From the NCBI RefSeq assembly GCF_002277955.1, contig NZ_CP018477.1, forward strand, positions 1,736,001-1,800,000: a DNA stretch of 64,000 bases. The letters are read 5' to 3'. Below the pieces are notes generated by a model. The model made no database searches. It worked only from the letters and a program-made list of their open reading frames with translations, and was not told where the DNA came from. Shown in pieces: positions 53,830 through 63,188 of this stretch. Positions within the stretch are counted from its first letter, which is position 1. Each line of letters begins with the position of its first letter. This stretch comes from Thermogutta terrifontis (GTDB lineage Bacteria > Planctomycetota > Planctomycetia > Pirellulales > Thermoguttaceae). The position numbers were made by a program, and so were the translations under genes.

Positions 53830-54501
53830 ATGGCCAGCGGCAAGGTTGTTTTGTTCGTCCTCTGTTTGTGTTGGCCGATTGTTTTGGCCGGAGTTTTGAT
53901 CGGTGGTGAGATTTCGGTCGAAGTACCGGACAAGGACGAGCAAAGTGTATCGCGTTCTGCGCAGGAGGAAGAGTCTTCCCAGGTGGAGGGGCGACGGCTG
54001 GTGATCGTCACCGGACGGTGTCCGGGGGTGACGCAGGCAGACGCCGAAAGTGAAGCAGAGCGGGTAGCAACCGAGAAGCGCATCGAAATCGTCCGTCAAA
54101 TGGCGCGGGAGCTTGCGGGGGCCGATCTGTCCTCCTCTGCAGTCGTGACGGAGTGGGCCTGGCTCACATCTCAGCCGGGCGTGACTCAAAAGGTCAAGAA
54201 GACTTCCGACGTCAGGGACTATGGCTGGATTGCGGAGCAGGAAATCACAGTGACGATCCCCTATTCCGTGCTCAGCGAATGGTCGGTCCGATTGAAGGCT
54301 TATCGAGCGTGGTACTGGCAAAAGCGCGTGGCGGCGTCAGTTGCAACGATTGCCAGCGCGGTTCTCGCGGTGGTTGCCATGGTGGGGCTGGACCGGATGA
54401 CGCGGGGCTATTATCGCGGATTGGTTGTCACGGTGGTCTTACTGGTCCTGGCTTGTGTGGTCTCGGCGATCTGGATTAGCGCTCTTTGGCTTTTTGGTTG
54501 A
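53830..54501 (+). CDS. Exported/membrane hypothetical protein
   Basis: A 223-residue protein with an N-terminal hydrophobic signal (VVLFVLCLCWPIVLAGVLIGG) and two spans at the C-terminus (VAASVATIASAVLAVVAMVGL and GLVVTVVLLVLACVVSAIWIS). The soluble middle (LVIVTGRCPGVTQADAESEAERVATEKRIEIVRQMA) may be a periplasmic domain. It lies 96 bp after the coiled-coil gene and 8 bp before the FHA-like gene, so the three are probably co-transcribed. No family is recognised. Confidence 0.7.
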   Translation: MASGKVVLFVLCLCWPIVLAGVLIGGEISVEVPDKDEQSVSRSAQEEESSQVEGRRLVIVTGRCPGVTQADAESEAERVATEKRIEIVRQMARELAGADLSSSAVVTEWAWLTSQPGVTQKVKKTSDVRDYGWIAEQEITVTIPYSVLSEWSVRLKAYRAWYWQKRVAASVATIASAVLAVVAMVGLDRMTRGYYRGLVVTVVLLVLACVVSAIWISALWLFG

Positions 54502-54509
54502 TGGGGTGA

Positions 54510-55868
54510 ATGGCGATGGGCTGGCTCGATCCACTGGAATGCAAGGCTGCCCGCGACTGCCTGCGGCAGGGCCAACTGGAAGAGGCCGCGCGTGTGCTGC
54601 TGACATCAAAAAACCGGGAGCATCGCGCGGTTCGGCGGTTGTTGGTGGAAGTGGGAAGAAATCTTGTGGCTCGGGCTACTCGAGAGGCTGAGGCAGACCA
54701 GTGGGAGCTTGTCGCGAAAACGCTTGAAATCGCCAGCCAGTGCATCACCTTGGAGGGCGAAGCCTTGGCATTGCAGAACCGCGCTCTCCGGGCATTGGCC
54801 GAAAAAAAACGCCAGGAGGAACGGCAGCTTGAGGAACAAGTGAAAATCCGCGAGCAGGTGAGTGAGGCCAGACGGCTCGCGTCCAGTGGAGAGTTCACCT
54901 TGGCATTGGAGCTACTCGCCAGATGGGAGACGCAGGGTGGGCGAGAAGTAACGGCAGCGATTGAGGAAATCCGGCTTAGCGAACGGCGGTTCGGGACGGC
55001 GGTCCGGGCTTGCGAGGAGGCCATCGAGCGGGGGGACGAAGGGTTGGCCCGGCATCACTGGAACACGCTTCGTCAGATCGCGCCTGAGGCACCCCAGGTC
55101 AAGCGACTTGCCGGGGAACTCGCCCGTTTGGCCGCTCGAGGGAGTCGCTCGGCAGGGGACCGGGGCAGGCCAGTACGGGGTCGCTCGGAGAAGTTGCTGA
55201 TGGAAGGAGTGGGCATAATTCTGCTGGGCGAGGAAGTCGTCCTCGGTTCGGCTCGGGAGGAAGTTCATTTGCCCATTTTGGGACGCATTCATCGGCGTCA
55301 TGCGGTGCTGCTGCGGGACCGGCAGGGCTGGCAACTCGTGGCATGTCGTGATAAATACGGGGAACCTTGTCTTGTCAAAGTTGATGGTCACCAAGTGAGC
55401 GACGTGTGCCGGCTGGCGGATGGCAACGTGGTGCAACTGGGAGAAGACAAGTGTCGCTGGCGGTTTCGGTTGCCCGTCAGCGGTTCGCTGACTGCCCTGT
55501 GGGAAGCACTGCCCGATTCCACAGGGAGCGTAGTGGTTCCGAGCACCGGTGAAACCCTGAAGCGAGCCGTTTTTTTAGTGGACGAACTTTCGGTTCGCCC
55601 CTCTGCACCGGCCCATATTGTGCGTGAGGACCTTCCCTGTCGGGGACTCATCTTGCGATGGGAAAAGGAAGGCTTACACTGGGATGTCGAGGGTGGCTCG
55701 GCCTGGGCCGAGATCCCAGGGGTGACGTGGACCTCCAGCGATCGGTACGTTTATTTGCCCAGCCGATTGATTATCGAGGCCCAGTGGGATGAGGCGGAGC
55801 GATTGGGACGGATGATAGCCGAACCGCGACAAACTGAGCATGTGACGTTGGTCTTTCGCCAATGTTAA
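54510..55868 (+). CDS. FHA-like domain protein with helical N-terminal half
   Basis: A 452-residue cytosolic protein. The first ~220 residues are helical and charged (TPR-like AEADQWELVAKTLEIASQ and REQVSEARRLASSGEFTLALELLARW). The second half shows an FHA-like beta sandwich: ILLGEEVVLGSAREEVHLPILGRIHRRHAVLLRDRQGWQLVACRD, then VKVDGHQVSDVCRLADGNVVQLG. The key Gly-x-Arg and RRH resemble the phosphothreonine-binding loops. FHA domains bind phosphorylated partners, often with Ser/Thr kinases, but no kinase is encoded nearby. The ATG at 54510 follows GGGGTGA. A sigma factor gene follows after 41 bp. Confidence 0.7.
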   Translation: MAMGWLDPLECKAARDCLRQGQLEEAARVLLTSKNREHRAVRRLLVEVGRNLVARATREAEADQWELVAKTLEIASQCITLEGEALALQNRALRALAEKKRQEERQLEEQVKIREQVSEARRLASSGEFTLALELLARWETQGGREVTAAIEEIRLSERRFGTAVRACEEAIERGDEGLARHHWNTLRQIAPEAPQVKRLAGELARLAARGSRSAGDRGRPVRGRSEKLLMEGVGIILLGEEVVLGSAREEVHLPILGRIHRRHAVLLRDRQGWQLVACRDKYGEPCLVKVDGHQVSDVCRLADGNVVQLGEDKCRWRFRLPVSGSLTALWEALPDSTGSVVVPSTGETLKRAVFLVDELSVRPSAPAHIVREDLPCRGLILRWEKEGLHWDVEGGSAWAEIPGVTWTSSDRYVYLPSRLIIEAQWDEAERLGRMIAEPRQTEHVTLVFRQC

Positions 55869-55909
55869 TTGCGACGACGAGCAAGAGCTGTTCTTTGGGG
55901 AGGTGATGG

Positions 55910-56527
55910 GTGACTGACGGGGCTGAAGTCCTCAACGTATTCATGCGCTGTCGACCAGGGCTGGAGCGATTCGCCAGGACAGCCTTTCCCCGCCTGGCGC
56001 ACGACGTGGATGACCTGCTTCAGGAGATTTGGCTGGAGCTCCAGACAAAGGTCGTGTCGTCGGATTTTCAGGCGCCGAGAAACTGCGAGACTTGGTTGAG
56101 AATGCTTGTCCGCAGTCGAGCCATTGATCGACTGCGGTCCATGGAACGGCAGGTTTTTCTCAGTCTGACGAACACGAGGGGGGATGCTTCCAAGAGCCGT
56201 GAGAGAGTGGAACTGGAGGACAACGGACCGTCACCAGCCACCCATGCCGTGGAACAGGAACGGCGTCGCCGGCAGGGGCTTCTCCTCAGTGATGTGCTGG
56301 TGGAGTTCTGTCGCTGGTGTGAAGAGAGACCCCAGCGCTTGGCGATCAAGGAGGCGTACGAACGGTCCTTGCATGGTCAAAGTCCTGCCCAGATTGCCGC
56401 GGCCATGGGAGTGCCACCGGCGAGTGTTCATCAGTGGCTTCACCAGGCCCGGGAATGGGTACGGCAGCGAGTCGCGGAACGAGATGTTGAACGCTCCGTT
56501 TTTCTCACCTTGTATGCAGGGCAGTAG
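55910..56527 (+). CDS. ECF-type RNA polymerase sigma factor
   Basis: A 205-residue sigma-70-family protein. Region 2 contains VDDLLQEIWLELQTKVVSSDF...WLRMLVRSRAIDRLRSMERQ. Region 4 is at LLSDVLVEFCRWCEERPQRLAIKEAYERSLHGQSPAQIAAAMGVPPASVHQWLHQAREWVRQR, with a GQSPAQIAAAMGVPPASVHQW helix-turn-helix. The GTG start at 55910 has a strong GGAGG box six bases upstream. It lies at the end of the coiled-coil/FHA-like cluster, and a small Cys-containing protein follows, mirroring the sigma/partner pair at 10.5-11.8 kb. Confidence 0.88.
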   Translation: MTDGAEVLNVFMRCRPGLERFARTAFPRLAHDVDDLLQEIWLELQTKVVSSDFQAPRNCETWLRMLVRSRAIDRLRSMERQVFLSLTNTRGDASKSRERVELEDNGPSPATHAVEQERRRRQGLLLSDVLVEFCRWCEERPQRLAIKEAYERSLHGQSPAQIAAAMGVPPASVHQWLHQAREWVRQRVAERDVERSVFLTLYAGQ

Positions 56528-56548
56528 GTTTTGGGTGAAAAGTCGGCC

Positions 56549-56776
56549 ATGCAAAGAAGCGAAAGTAAAACGCCAGAATTAAAGACCCTGGGCGACGTGG
56601 TACGGTGGGTTGTTGCAGAGCTGGGCGCGATGTGTCCCGGCCCGGAACGGCTGGCGGCCTACTTTGCCAATCCGGATGACGCCAATTTGCGCGACGTCCG
56701 CTACCACGTGGAAGAGGTTCGCTGTCCAATTTGCCGGACGGAACGAGAGGCAATCCAACGCGCGACTTCTGATTGA
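56549..56776 (+). CDS. Small Cys-containing protein, possible anti-sigma partner
   Basis: A 75-residue protein ending in HVEEVRCPICRTEREAIQ, that is a His-x5-Cys-x2-Cys arrangement as in small zinc-dependent anti-sigma domains. The N-terminal part (LKTLGDVVRWVVAELGAMCPGPERLAAYF) is helical. It starts 22 bp after the ECF sigma stop on the same strand, which supports a sigma partner role. A TTG at 56531 is an alternative start. No membrane segment is present. Confidence 0.55.
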   Translation: MQRSESKTPELKTLGDVVRWVVAELGAMCPGPERLAAYFANPDDANLRDVRYHVEEVRCPICRTEREAIQRATSD

Positions 56777-57257
56777 TGGCTCTGCTGCACGTGTCCGCCC
56801 GGCATTGATCTGATGCTTGAGAAATGATGTGGCCGCTGCCCGCAGATGCCGCGTTGACCAGCGCGATTCCCCGCTGGTTGCAGGAGCATACCCCGGAGCA
56901 ACGGTAGCCGAGGAAATCGCGGCGGTCATCTTGGATAAGCCGATTGTCACGGCCAAGCAACCACTGAAGATCTTTGTTGATGGGGGTGTCCGGAGCTATC
57001 CGGAACCCGTCGTCTGTCAATGTAAGGGCGAAGCTGTTTTGACAGGGTGCTCCATGCGTTGGAGTGGCGAATGTTTGCATTCGGCCTTGGGAGGTGTCGC
57101 GCGAAAAAACTTCTAACTAATGACGAATCTGATCAAGTTAACGGAACGGTATCGAGAGTTGAAATATTCGTGAGGGTGAAAGGGCGTTTCTATTCGTGGC
57201 TAATACAGGGCATGGGTAGTTCTCCACCCAGGCGCTGCAATTATGAGACCGCATGAG
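56777..57257. other. 480-bp gap between convergent genes, nothing assignable
   Basis: No convincing gene is seen. A plus-strand frame at 56817-57116 is open but lacks a good start and a recognisable domain. Convergent transcription makes a terminator likely, but no clear hairpin with a U-tract is visible. Confidence 0.5.
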
Positions 57258-59891
57258 CTACCAGCGGATACGTCCCAAAAGAATACTGCCGTCTGCACCC
57301 TTGGGGTGCGGTTTTGTCTCGGCAGGCAAGGGCCAGGGGTATTCTCCAACGGTAACCCATGATTCTTCCGCGTTGATACTCGCCGCACCGAAGTTTCCAA
57401 GCATGGCCCCACGCTCTGGAAGGACAACCTGTTCCGTTTGCCTCATGACGCACAGTGCCACCCGATTCACCTCCGCAATGAACAGTGGCGCACGGTGTCG
57501 CGGAATATGATCGTTCATCGCTCCACGACGGGTGTAGACGAGATAGAGCCTGTCGCCGTGCGTCAGCCAGTGCTGTTGGGTGTTGTAGCTGCCAAGCTCG
57601 GTTCCGTCATCAAACATCCAGGGACGAATGGGCTCCCAATGCAGTCCATCTTTACTGCGGGTCACATAACCACGGGAATCACTCCGGAGCGTCAGGTAAT
57701 ACTCACCTTCGCACTTGACGAGGGACGGCTCCGCCAGGCCTCGTTCTTCATTGAGATGTAGCTCGTCGCCATGCTCGATGTAAGAAAGCTTCTGCCCATC
57801 AAATTGGCATCGCAACACTGTGACCGCAAACGGGACATCAACACTTGGGGCAAAATAAATGGGCAACAAGAGCCGACCGTTGTCTTCCACCAGCCACTGC
57901 GAACAAGCGTTTCGCGCCAAGTTGAATTTTCCATCCTCCGGCAGTTCGAGAAACTGCCATCCCGACCAGGTGTCTTTCACCGGGTCGTAGACAGCATACG
58001 CCGTTTGCGAGAACTTAGGACGATCGTGAAGTTGCTCTCCTGCCTTGCTGTAATAAACATAACAACCAATGGCCAACACTTTACCTGTCTGAGGATGATA
58101 GCCGGGTGTCACATCAGCCACGGCTAGCATGCTCCCGTCCGGTTGAGGGATCCAATCCAGCTCCGGTATCTGTGTCGGACCGCGCCATGTTTCCCCAAGA
58201 TCTTCCGAGACCATATAGTACAGGCCTGAATAGTAATCGGAGACCCGGAGGTGCTTTTGCAGGGTGAGAACAACCTTTGGTTTGCCATCGTGGCCCAGCC
58301 CGGGAATGGCCACCGGCCGGGGATGAAACCAGAGATAATCGGGCGTCAACTCCTGATGGATAACCTCCTGCCTAATTTTCAGTCGTTTGTGAGGACTATC
58401 CGTTTTTTCAGATTCGCGCTGGCTTTGCCCGGCCATTGCAGAATCGTCGCCGACAGCTAAGACCTGCGACAACACATCGCGGAATAGTTCGTCAGTCATC
58501 GGAGCGACCCAGCAGTAATCATCGCGATAGCCTTCCTTCCAGCACTCGTCCGTGGGGATGTAGCCCGGCGCCCCATCTCCAAAGCCCGCCATGACAACAA
58601 AGGACCCCGGCCGCAACGCTTGTGCCATCAATTGATAGCCGACAAAGCTCTCCGCGGGCAGAACTCCGAAAAACGCCTGTCCGTTGTTGAAATCGAGACA
58701 TGGTACCTCGATCGGTCGACCAGCCGCCACGCGCTCCCGCCAGCTTAGCCCCAGAGCGGCCGAAATCCGTCGCCACCGGGTTTCTTTACTGTCTGCCAGG
58801 ATGGCTCGCATACGATCGAGGGCAAAATCTCCTTCGTCTCGTGGGGGCAGAAAAAGCGGGGCGTATCGACAAACCACAGACTCCAGCGGGTAACGTTGGG
58901 TATCGTTCCATGCCCGCACCATTGCCTGATATAATCGGTCTGCGAGTATGGGCCGATTGGCGGGGTCACCTGTGTTGTACTTCCCTGCCGTGACGTCCCC
59001 CGCACACCCCGTGAAATAGATCTGCATTACCCGCGGATCGTCTTTTTGCCGCCGTGCCCGCGCGATCCCCGGAAAGTCTGCCGATACCTGCCCCTTGCCG
59101 TAATAACTCATCGGATGGACGGCGTAACAACTCCACGCCACAATCGGCTCGTCGCCATCCCAGAGACTCAGTGTCTTTAACCAGGGGTCGATCTCTCCTT
59201 CCGGATAGTCTCCATAAGTCGCGCCGCTTGCGCTACTTCGGCCCCAGTGAATTCGGCCATCGGGCATCACGATTTTTCGATTAGAAGCGATCCTCTCGAC
59301 CTGGGCTTGACCGATCCCCAGATGTGTCACTCGTCGCGCTTTCTTGAGTGACTCTTTCAAAGCCGCCGTCACCCGGTTGACTGCCTCTTCAAAAAACTTT
59401 GGGTCGCAATGCCATCCCTTTAGTCCATACTGGTCCAGTAACTCCTGTGCGCGGAGATCAAAAATCGGCGCATCGTGTTGATGCACACAGGCCAGCAGTA
59501 CGCGTTGACGGGTTGTCCCGGCGGCCGAGGCCAGGGCTTCTCGAAAGCGAATATCCGCCTCGTTATTGCACTGGCACCAATCCAGAGCAACCACCACAAT
59601 GGGAAAGGTCTCTCTTTTCCCCGCAGGAATCGGCTCCAATCGATCGGTTCCCGGAACAATCACCCCAACTGGCCGCAAAACAAAACCTTTGGCGTACAAA
59701 GGATCGAGGATTTCCTTCGCATCTGAAACCCCGCCACCCATGCAAGCATGACCGACAGGAATCGTGATGTCGGCCTCAAAGCAACTGACCTCCCAGGCGA
59801 GGGGCAGGGCTTGAGCGAGGCCCGTTGCCGAGGATATCCCAAGAACGAATGTTGCGATGACAATGATCCAAAGACTTTTCTGGCTATTCAT
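57258..59891 (-). CDS. Secreted fusion of ceramidase-like and sialidase-like domains
   Basis: An 877-residue exported protein with signal peptide LWIIVIATFVLGISSATGLAQA. Residues about 30-490 resemble the N-terminal domain of neutral/alkaline ceramidases, with SCYAVHPMSYYGKGQVSADFPG (metal-ligand His and ADFPG) and YFTGCAGDVTAGKYN. Residues about 520-870 look like an exo-sialidase beta propeller: SEDLGETWRGPTQIPELDW, LAVADVTPGYHP, RLLLPIYFAP, AEPSLVKCEGEYYLTLRSDSRGYVTRSKDGLHW. Ceramidase-like domains split amide bonds of sphingolipids; sialidase-like domains act on sugar acids or serve in binding. The combination might act on a glycolipid. The ATG at 59891 gives the signal peptide. Confidence 0.8.
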   Translation of the reverse strand: MNSQKSLWIIVIATFVLGISSATGLAQALPLAWEVSCFEADITIPVGHACMGGGVSDAKEILDPLYAKGFVLRPVGVIVPGTDRLEPIPAGKRETFPIVVVALDWCQCNNEADIRFREALASAAGTTRQRVLLACVHQHDAPIFDLRAQELLDQYGLKGWHCDPKFFEEAVNRVTAALKESLKKARRVTHLGIGQAQVERIASNRKIVMPDGRIHWGRSSASGATYGDYPEGEIDPWLKTLSLWDGDEPIVAWSCYAVHPMSYYGKGQVSADFPGIARARRQKDDPRVMQIYFTGCAGDVTAGKYNTGDPANRPILADRLYQAMVRAWNDTQRYPLESVVCRYAPLFLPPRDEGDFALDRMRAILADSKETRWRRISAALGLSWRERVAAGRPIEVPCLDFNNGQAFFGVLPAESFVGYQLMAQALRPGSFVVMAGFGDGAPGYIPTDECWKEGYRDDYCWVAPMTDELFRDVLSQVLAVGDDSAMAGQSQRESEKTDSPHKRLKIRQEVIHQELTPDYLWFHPRPVAIPGLGHDGKPKVVLTLQKHLRVSDYYSGLYYMVSEDLGETWRGPTQIPELDWIPQPDGSMLAVADVTPGYHPQTGKVLAIGCYVYYSKAGEQLHDRPKFSQTAYAVYDPVKDTWSGWQFLELPEDGKFNLARNACSQWLVEDNGRLLLPIYFAPSVDVPFAVTVLRCQFDGQKLSYIEHGDELHLNEERGLAEPSLVKCEGEYYLTLRSDSRGYVTRSKDGLHWEPIRPWMFDDGTELGSYNTQQHWLTHGDRLYLVYTRRGAMNDHIPRHRAPLFIAEVNRVALCVMRQTEQVVLPERGAMLGNFGAASINAEESWVTVGEYPWPLPAETKPHPKGADGSILLGRIRW

Positions 59892-60249
59892 AACCCGCTC
59901 GCCCTACGTTCCATTGACCAAGTGCAATGCCTCCACAACGGCAAAAAACACGACAGGACCGACAGAATATCGCATCATCCTACAAGAAAAGCAAACGCCT
60001 CTTGTTGTGAACTTTGCCCCACATTTTACTTCTTGTGAACCAGCGGCTTAAGAGGCGTCGTCAGGATGCCCATCGAGCGGGTGGACATGGGCCATCGCAC
60101 GTGTTGGATGACTCGATACCACAATGGCACCGCCATTTGCCACAGGTTCCAGGACCAATGCGAACGCGTTTCCCGCGGGTGGGGGACAACTCACGACTGG
60201 CTCCCATAATCCTGGGATGAGGGATAATCCGATTTCCTCGCGAGACCAT
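59892..60249. other. 358-bp intergenic gap with no assignable element
   Basis: Both flanking genes are on the minus strand. I see no gene, repeat copy or clear promoter in this gap. Confidence 0.4.
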
Positions 60250-61998
60250 TTAACGTTGGATCGGCTCCAATGTCGTCTCAAGGGACGGCAGATTGCAAAT
60301 TGGAAGTCTTCGTAACTCGGCAAGCCAGTGATCAAACGGGATCCGGAGCAAGTCACTATCAGGCTCCTCCCAGGCCAGGACTGCTGCCTGGGCCACGGAT
60401 GGCAAGCTCACGTCCAGCGAATCCCATGTGGTCGCCAATACACCCAGCAAATCCAGCTCTTTCGCCTGATTGACCAGACTGATGGTGTTTCTGCGACTCT
60501 TCCAGGGACACACAACGACACGAAATCCCTTCTTTTGGAAATACCGTGGGATTGGCCAGTCACCAACGACATCATAGTTCCAGGCGGCGATAATGACGTC
60601 GCGAGGTAGCTTCTCCAGCGCAAGGTGCGTGTTGTATGGAGGAATGCTTCCTGCCGGACCAGCACCTCCTACCTCGGGATCTCCCCTACGGACGAGCATA
60701 TCATGCCACATAAGGACCTGGATCTTCCGATCCGCGAAGTATTGGTGAAGCTTCAACAGATGCTCGGCGGCCAACTCGTGAGGTTGTTTCTCCGGCGGTA
60801 AATCCAGCTTTACAGCACCCAGATGCCCCCAGGCTTCATCCATTCCAATATGAAAATACCGCACGTCCCCAAAAAGTTCCAGCAGTTCTTCGTAACGATC
60901 GAACAAATGGGAGTAGACCTCAGGATTGGCCAGCCGAAATGACCAGCCGTCAGCTTCAAACAAAGAGCGATATTGTGGAAAACGATCCAACACCACGTGT
61001 TCGCCGGACCGGCTCCGCATCCCACTGGCATGACCCCAGGAATTGAGCATCGGAACCATGTCCAAATGGAGGGCTTGCCCCAAGCGAATCAGTGGCCGTA
61101 TCTGTTCCGGGGAATAGGCATGCGTATAGGCTATTTCGGGGTGGCGACTCGACTTCAGTGACGCCCAGGGTTCTATCACGACCGTATTGCATTTGAATCG
61201 GGCTGCCCACAAGATTGCCTGGCGAATGGCAGCAAGCTCCGTGTTGGGAAAAATACACAGGTGAACCCCACGAAAACGGAGCTGTGGCCAATCACAGATG
61301 CATACTCCGGGAAGCCACATTCCCGCTGAAGACCCCATCTTGCCCCCCAGTCCCTCATTGTTTCCCTGGCAATTCGCCTCCGAATTCGTCGAGGTCTCGA
61401 TGTGTTCCCCAGCAGTTGACTCTTTCTCCTTGGACACCGCCTGCATCAATTGCAGAAGGGTTAAGCACCCATACCAACAACCCTGCGGTGTGGCTGCCAA
61501 CACTGTGGCTTTCTCCCGAGAGACCGTGAGAATGTATCCTTCCTCAGGATTGCGCGGGGGTGGCCATTTCACCCACGGCGAAAGCTCCCTAACCTGCTGT
61601 GTCCCCTCTGCCGAATCACTCATTACCAACTCGATCACACCATCTTCAAGCTCGTCGTGCTTGGATGGAACTTCAAGTTCCTCACATTCCGTCTCGCCAT
61701 TCTTCGGCGTAACCTTGGCCTCAGCGGATTGGGCTGTCACGACAACAATGTTAGGCCGCAGACCATAAAGTCGCCTCATTTCCTCGCACAGGACTCGACC
61801 AACCTGGGCTAACTCAGCCGAAGTGACCCGAATCGTGGGAAAAGGTCCTATTTGCAGCTTATCGTCGGTCCATCGAATCTGTTTTGGTGCTGGTGTGAGG
61901 AGAACCCCTCCAGGGGGCATTGTTCCGTCTTCTGCCCGAGATGATGGTGCCACAATCAGGCACACAAGAAGAATCATCCACCGCGCGTTCGCCATCAT
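60250..61998 (-). CDS. Secreted GH20-like beta-N-acetylhexosaminidase
   Basis: A 582-residue exported protein with signal peptide WMILLVCLIVAPSSRAEDG. An N-terminal GH20b-like region (LLTPAPKQIRWTDDKLQIG) precedes the TIM barrel. The catalytic Asp-Glu pair of GH20 is visible in YFHIGMDEAWGH (D387-E388). The barrel also has RFRGVHLCIFPN, MVPMLNSWGHASG and LMWHDML. GH20 enzymes remove terminal N-acetylhexosamine using the substrate acetamido group. An unusual acidic insert (residues about 190-225, GEHIETSTNSEANCQGNNEGLGG) precedes the barrel. The ATG at 61998 follows GGAAGGG, so the frame to 62055 is not needed. Confidence 0.85.
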   Translation of the reverse strand: MMANARWMILLVCLIVAPSSRAEDGTMPPGGVLLTPAPKQIRWTDDKLQIGPFPTIRVTSAELAQVGRVLCEEMRRLYGLRPNIVVVTAQSAEAKVTPKNGETECEELEVPSKHDELEDGVIELVMSDSAEGTQQVRELSPWVKWPPPRNPEEGYILTVSREKATVLAATPQGCWYGCLTLLQLMQAVSKEKESTAGEHIETSTNSEANCQGNNEGLGGKMGSSAGMWLPGVCICDWPQLRFRGVHLCIFPNTELAAIRQAILWAARFKCNTVVIEPWASLKSSRHPEIAYTHAYSPEQIRPLIRLGQALHLDMVPMLNSWGHASGMRSRSGEHVVLDRFPQYRSLFEADGWSFRLANPEVYSHLFDRYEELLELFGDVRYFHIGMDEAWGHLGAVKLDLPPEKQPHELAAEHLLKLHQYFADRKIQVLMWHDMLVRRGDPEVGGAGPAGSIPPYNTHLALEKLPRDVIIAAWNYDVVGDWPIPRYFQKKGFRVVVCPWKSRRNTISLVNQAKELDLLGVLATTWDSLDVSLPSVAQAAVLAWEEPDSDLLRIPFDHWLAELRRLPICNLPSLETTLEPIQR

Positions 61999-62439
61999 GA
62001 GCCCTTCCTGATTAAAAGGAATCATACGATTGGCATCATTCGTAGGGGTGTACAACTCGACACGTCATCCCTTGAGCCACCCTTCGTCCCACAGAGTGAC
62101 CAGACGTCCTTGCCAAGGCCCATTGTTCTTGTGCCACAGCGGCCTTCGGTGACACGGACCTGATCAAAAGCATTATTCTCACAAAAAAAAGACAGCGCGG
62201 ACAACCCAAAGAGCCTATCGGAAGCGATCTGTCTCTTTTTCCGAAACGAATAAACCACAAACGGATGATCGGACTCGAATCAAATTCCGTAAGTGACGCT
62301 ACAGATAATACTTCCGACAGGTCCGGCCACTCTGGTGGCACACAATCCGGCACACTTGGCAGGCAATCACGATGCAACAGCCCGCGGGAGAGTACCGACT
62401 CGGTCGCATCCTCGGGTAAAAATGAAGGTTATGAAAGTG

Positions 62440-63063
62440 GACCCTTATATCCCGTCACGTCTCAGTTTTCGGGTAGAGATACTCCAGTTTGATGCGAGCA
62501 TCCGCGGTGGTGAATTGCCAGGCAATCCCGGTTTGGCTGGCGTTCCGCCGACTGGCCCAGGCAATGCAGCGCGCTTGCACGGCCTCCTGTGAATCGGCCG
62601 GGCTCGGTAAACCCCTGGCGGGTAAGAACGCTCAGCTCCACTTCCGCCACGTTCAGCCAACTGCCGTGTTTCGGCGTGTAAACAAACTCAAGGCGGCGAA
62701 CGTACTGACGAGCCCGCTCCGCTGGGAACACCTCGTAAAACACCCCATTCGTGTGCGTGTTCAGGTTGTCACAGATCAGCGTGATCCGCTCACAGTCCGC
62801 GTAACGCCCGGCCAAAAGCGCCGACGCCTCCCACGCTTAGTCGCTCTTGGTCCTAAAAACTGACGAACCTTTTCCACCGTCTGCGGCCGGCAGCCGAACG
62901 CTTCGGCAATGCGTTAGTCTGTCCAAGCCGGACCGTTCGCGTCCGCCTTCAGCAGAATCTGAGCGCGACGGACCTTACGGCTCGTTGCCTGCAGCTTGCG
63001 AATGACTTCCTGACATTTCTGACGTTCCTCCTCGGTCAGCCGGACAATATACTTCTTTCGCAC
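62440..63063 (-). pseudogene. Remnant of an IS630-family transposase
   Basis: The N-terminal part starts at GTG 63063, after GGAGG, as VRKKYIVRLTEEERQKCQ and continues VIRKLQATSRKVRRAQILLKADANGPAWTD, the typical IS630 N-terminus. It then meets a TAA and continues RIAEAFGCRPQTVEKVRQFLG. The central catalytic part is missing. The C-terminal part reads GRYADCERITLICDNLNTHTNGVFYEVFPAERARQYVRRLEFVYTPKHGSWLNVAEVELSVLTRQ, with the final Glu of the DDE triad region. A frame change near 62600 is needed to reach WQFTTADARIKLEYLYP. Nonsense codon, internal deletion and frameshift together show a dead copy. Flanking inverted repeats are not identified. Confidence 0.85.
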
Positions 63064-63188
63064 GGCAACCCTCCTTGGCGAAACGGAACGGAAACGACCA
63101 CCGATCCTATCCCATCCCACCCACCCAACAGACTCCCAGAATTTTCCTGTGACGGAAGACTAGTGACGCCACGTGGCCAAGCGACACC

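Noticed and set aside
52858-54321. 487-residue open frame on the minus strand
   Set aside because: It is antisense to the coiled-coil and membrane genes at 52.9-54.5 kb, which have better starts and domains.
56817-57116. Possible 99-residue gene on the plus strand
   Set aside because: Lacks a good start and has no recognised motif; composition partly protein-like but insufficient.
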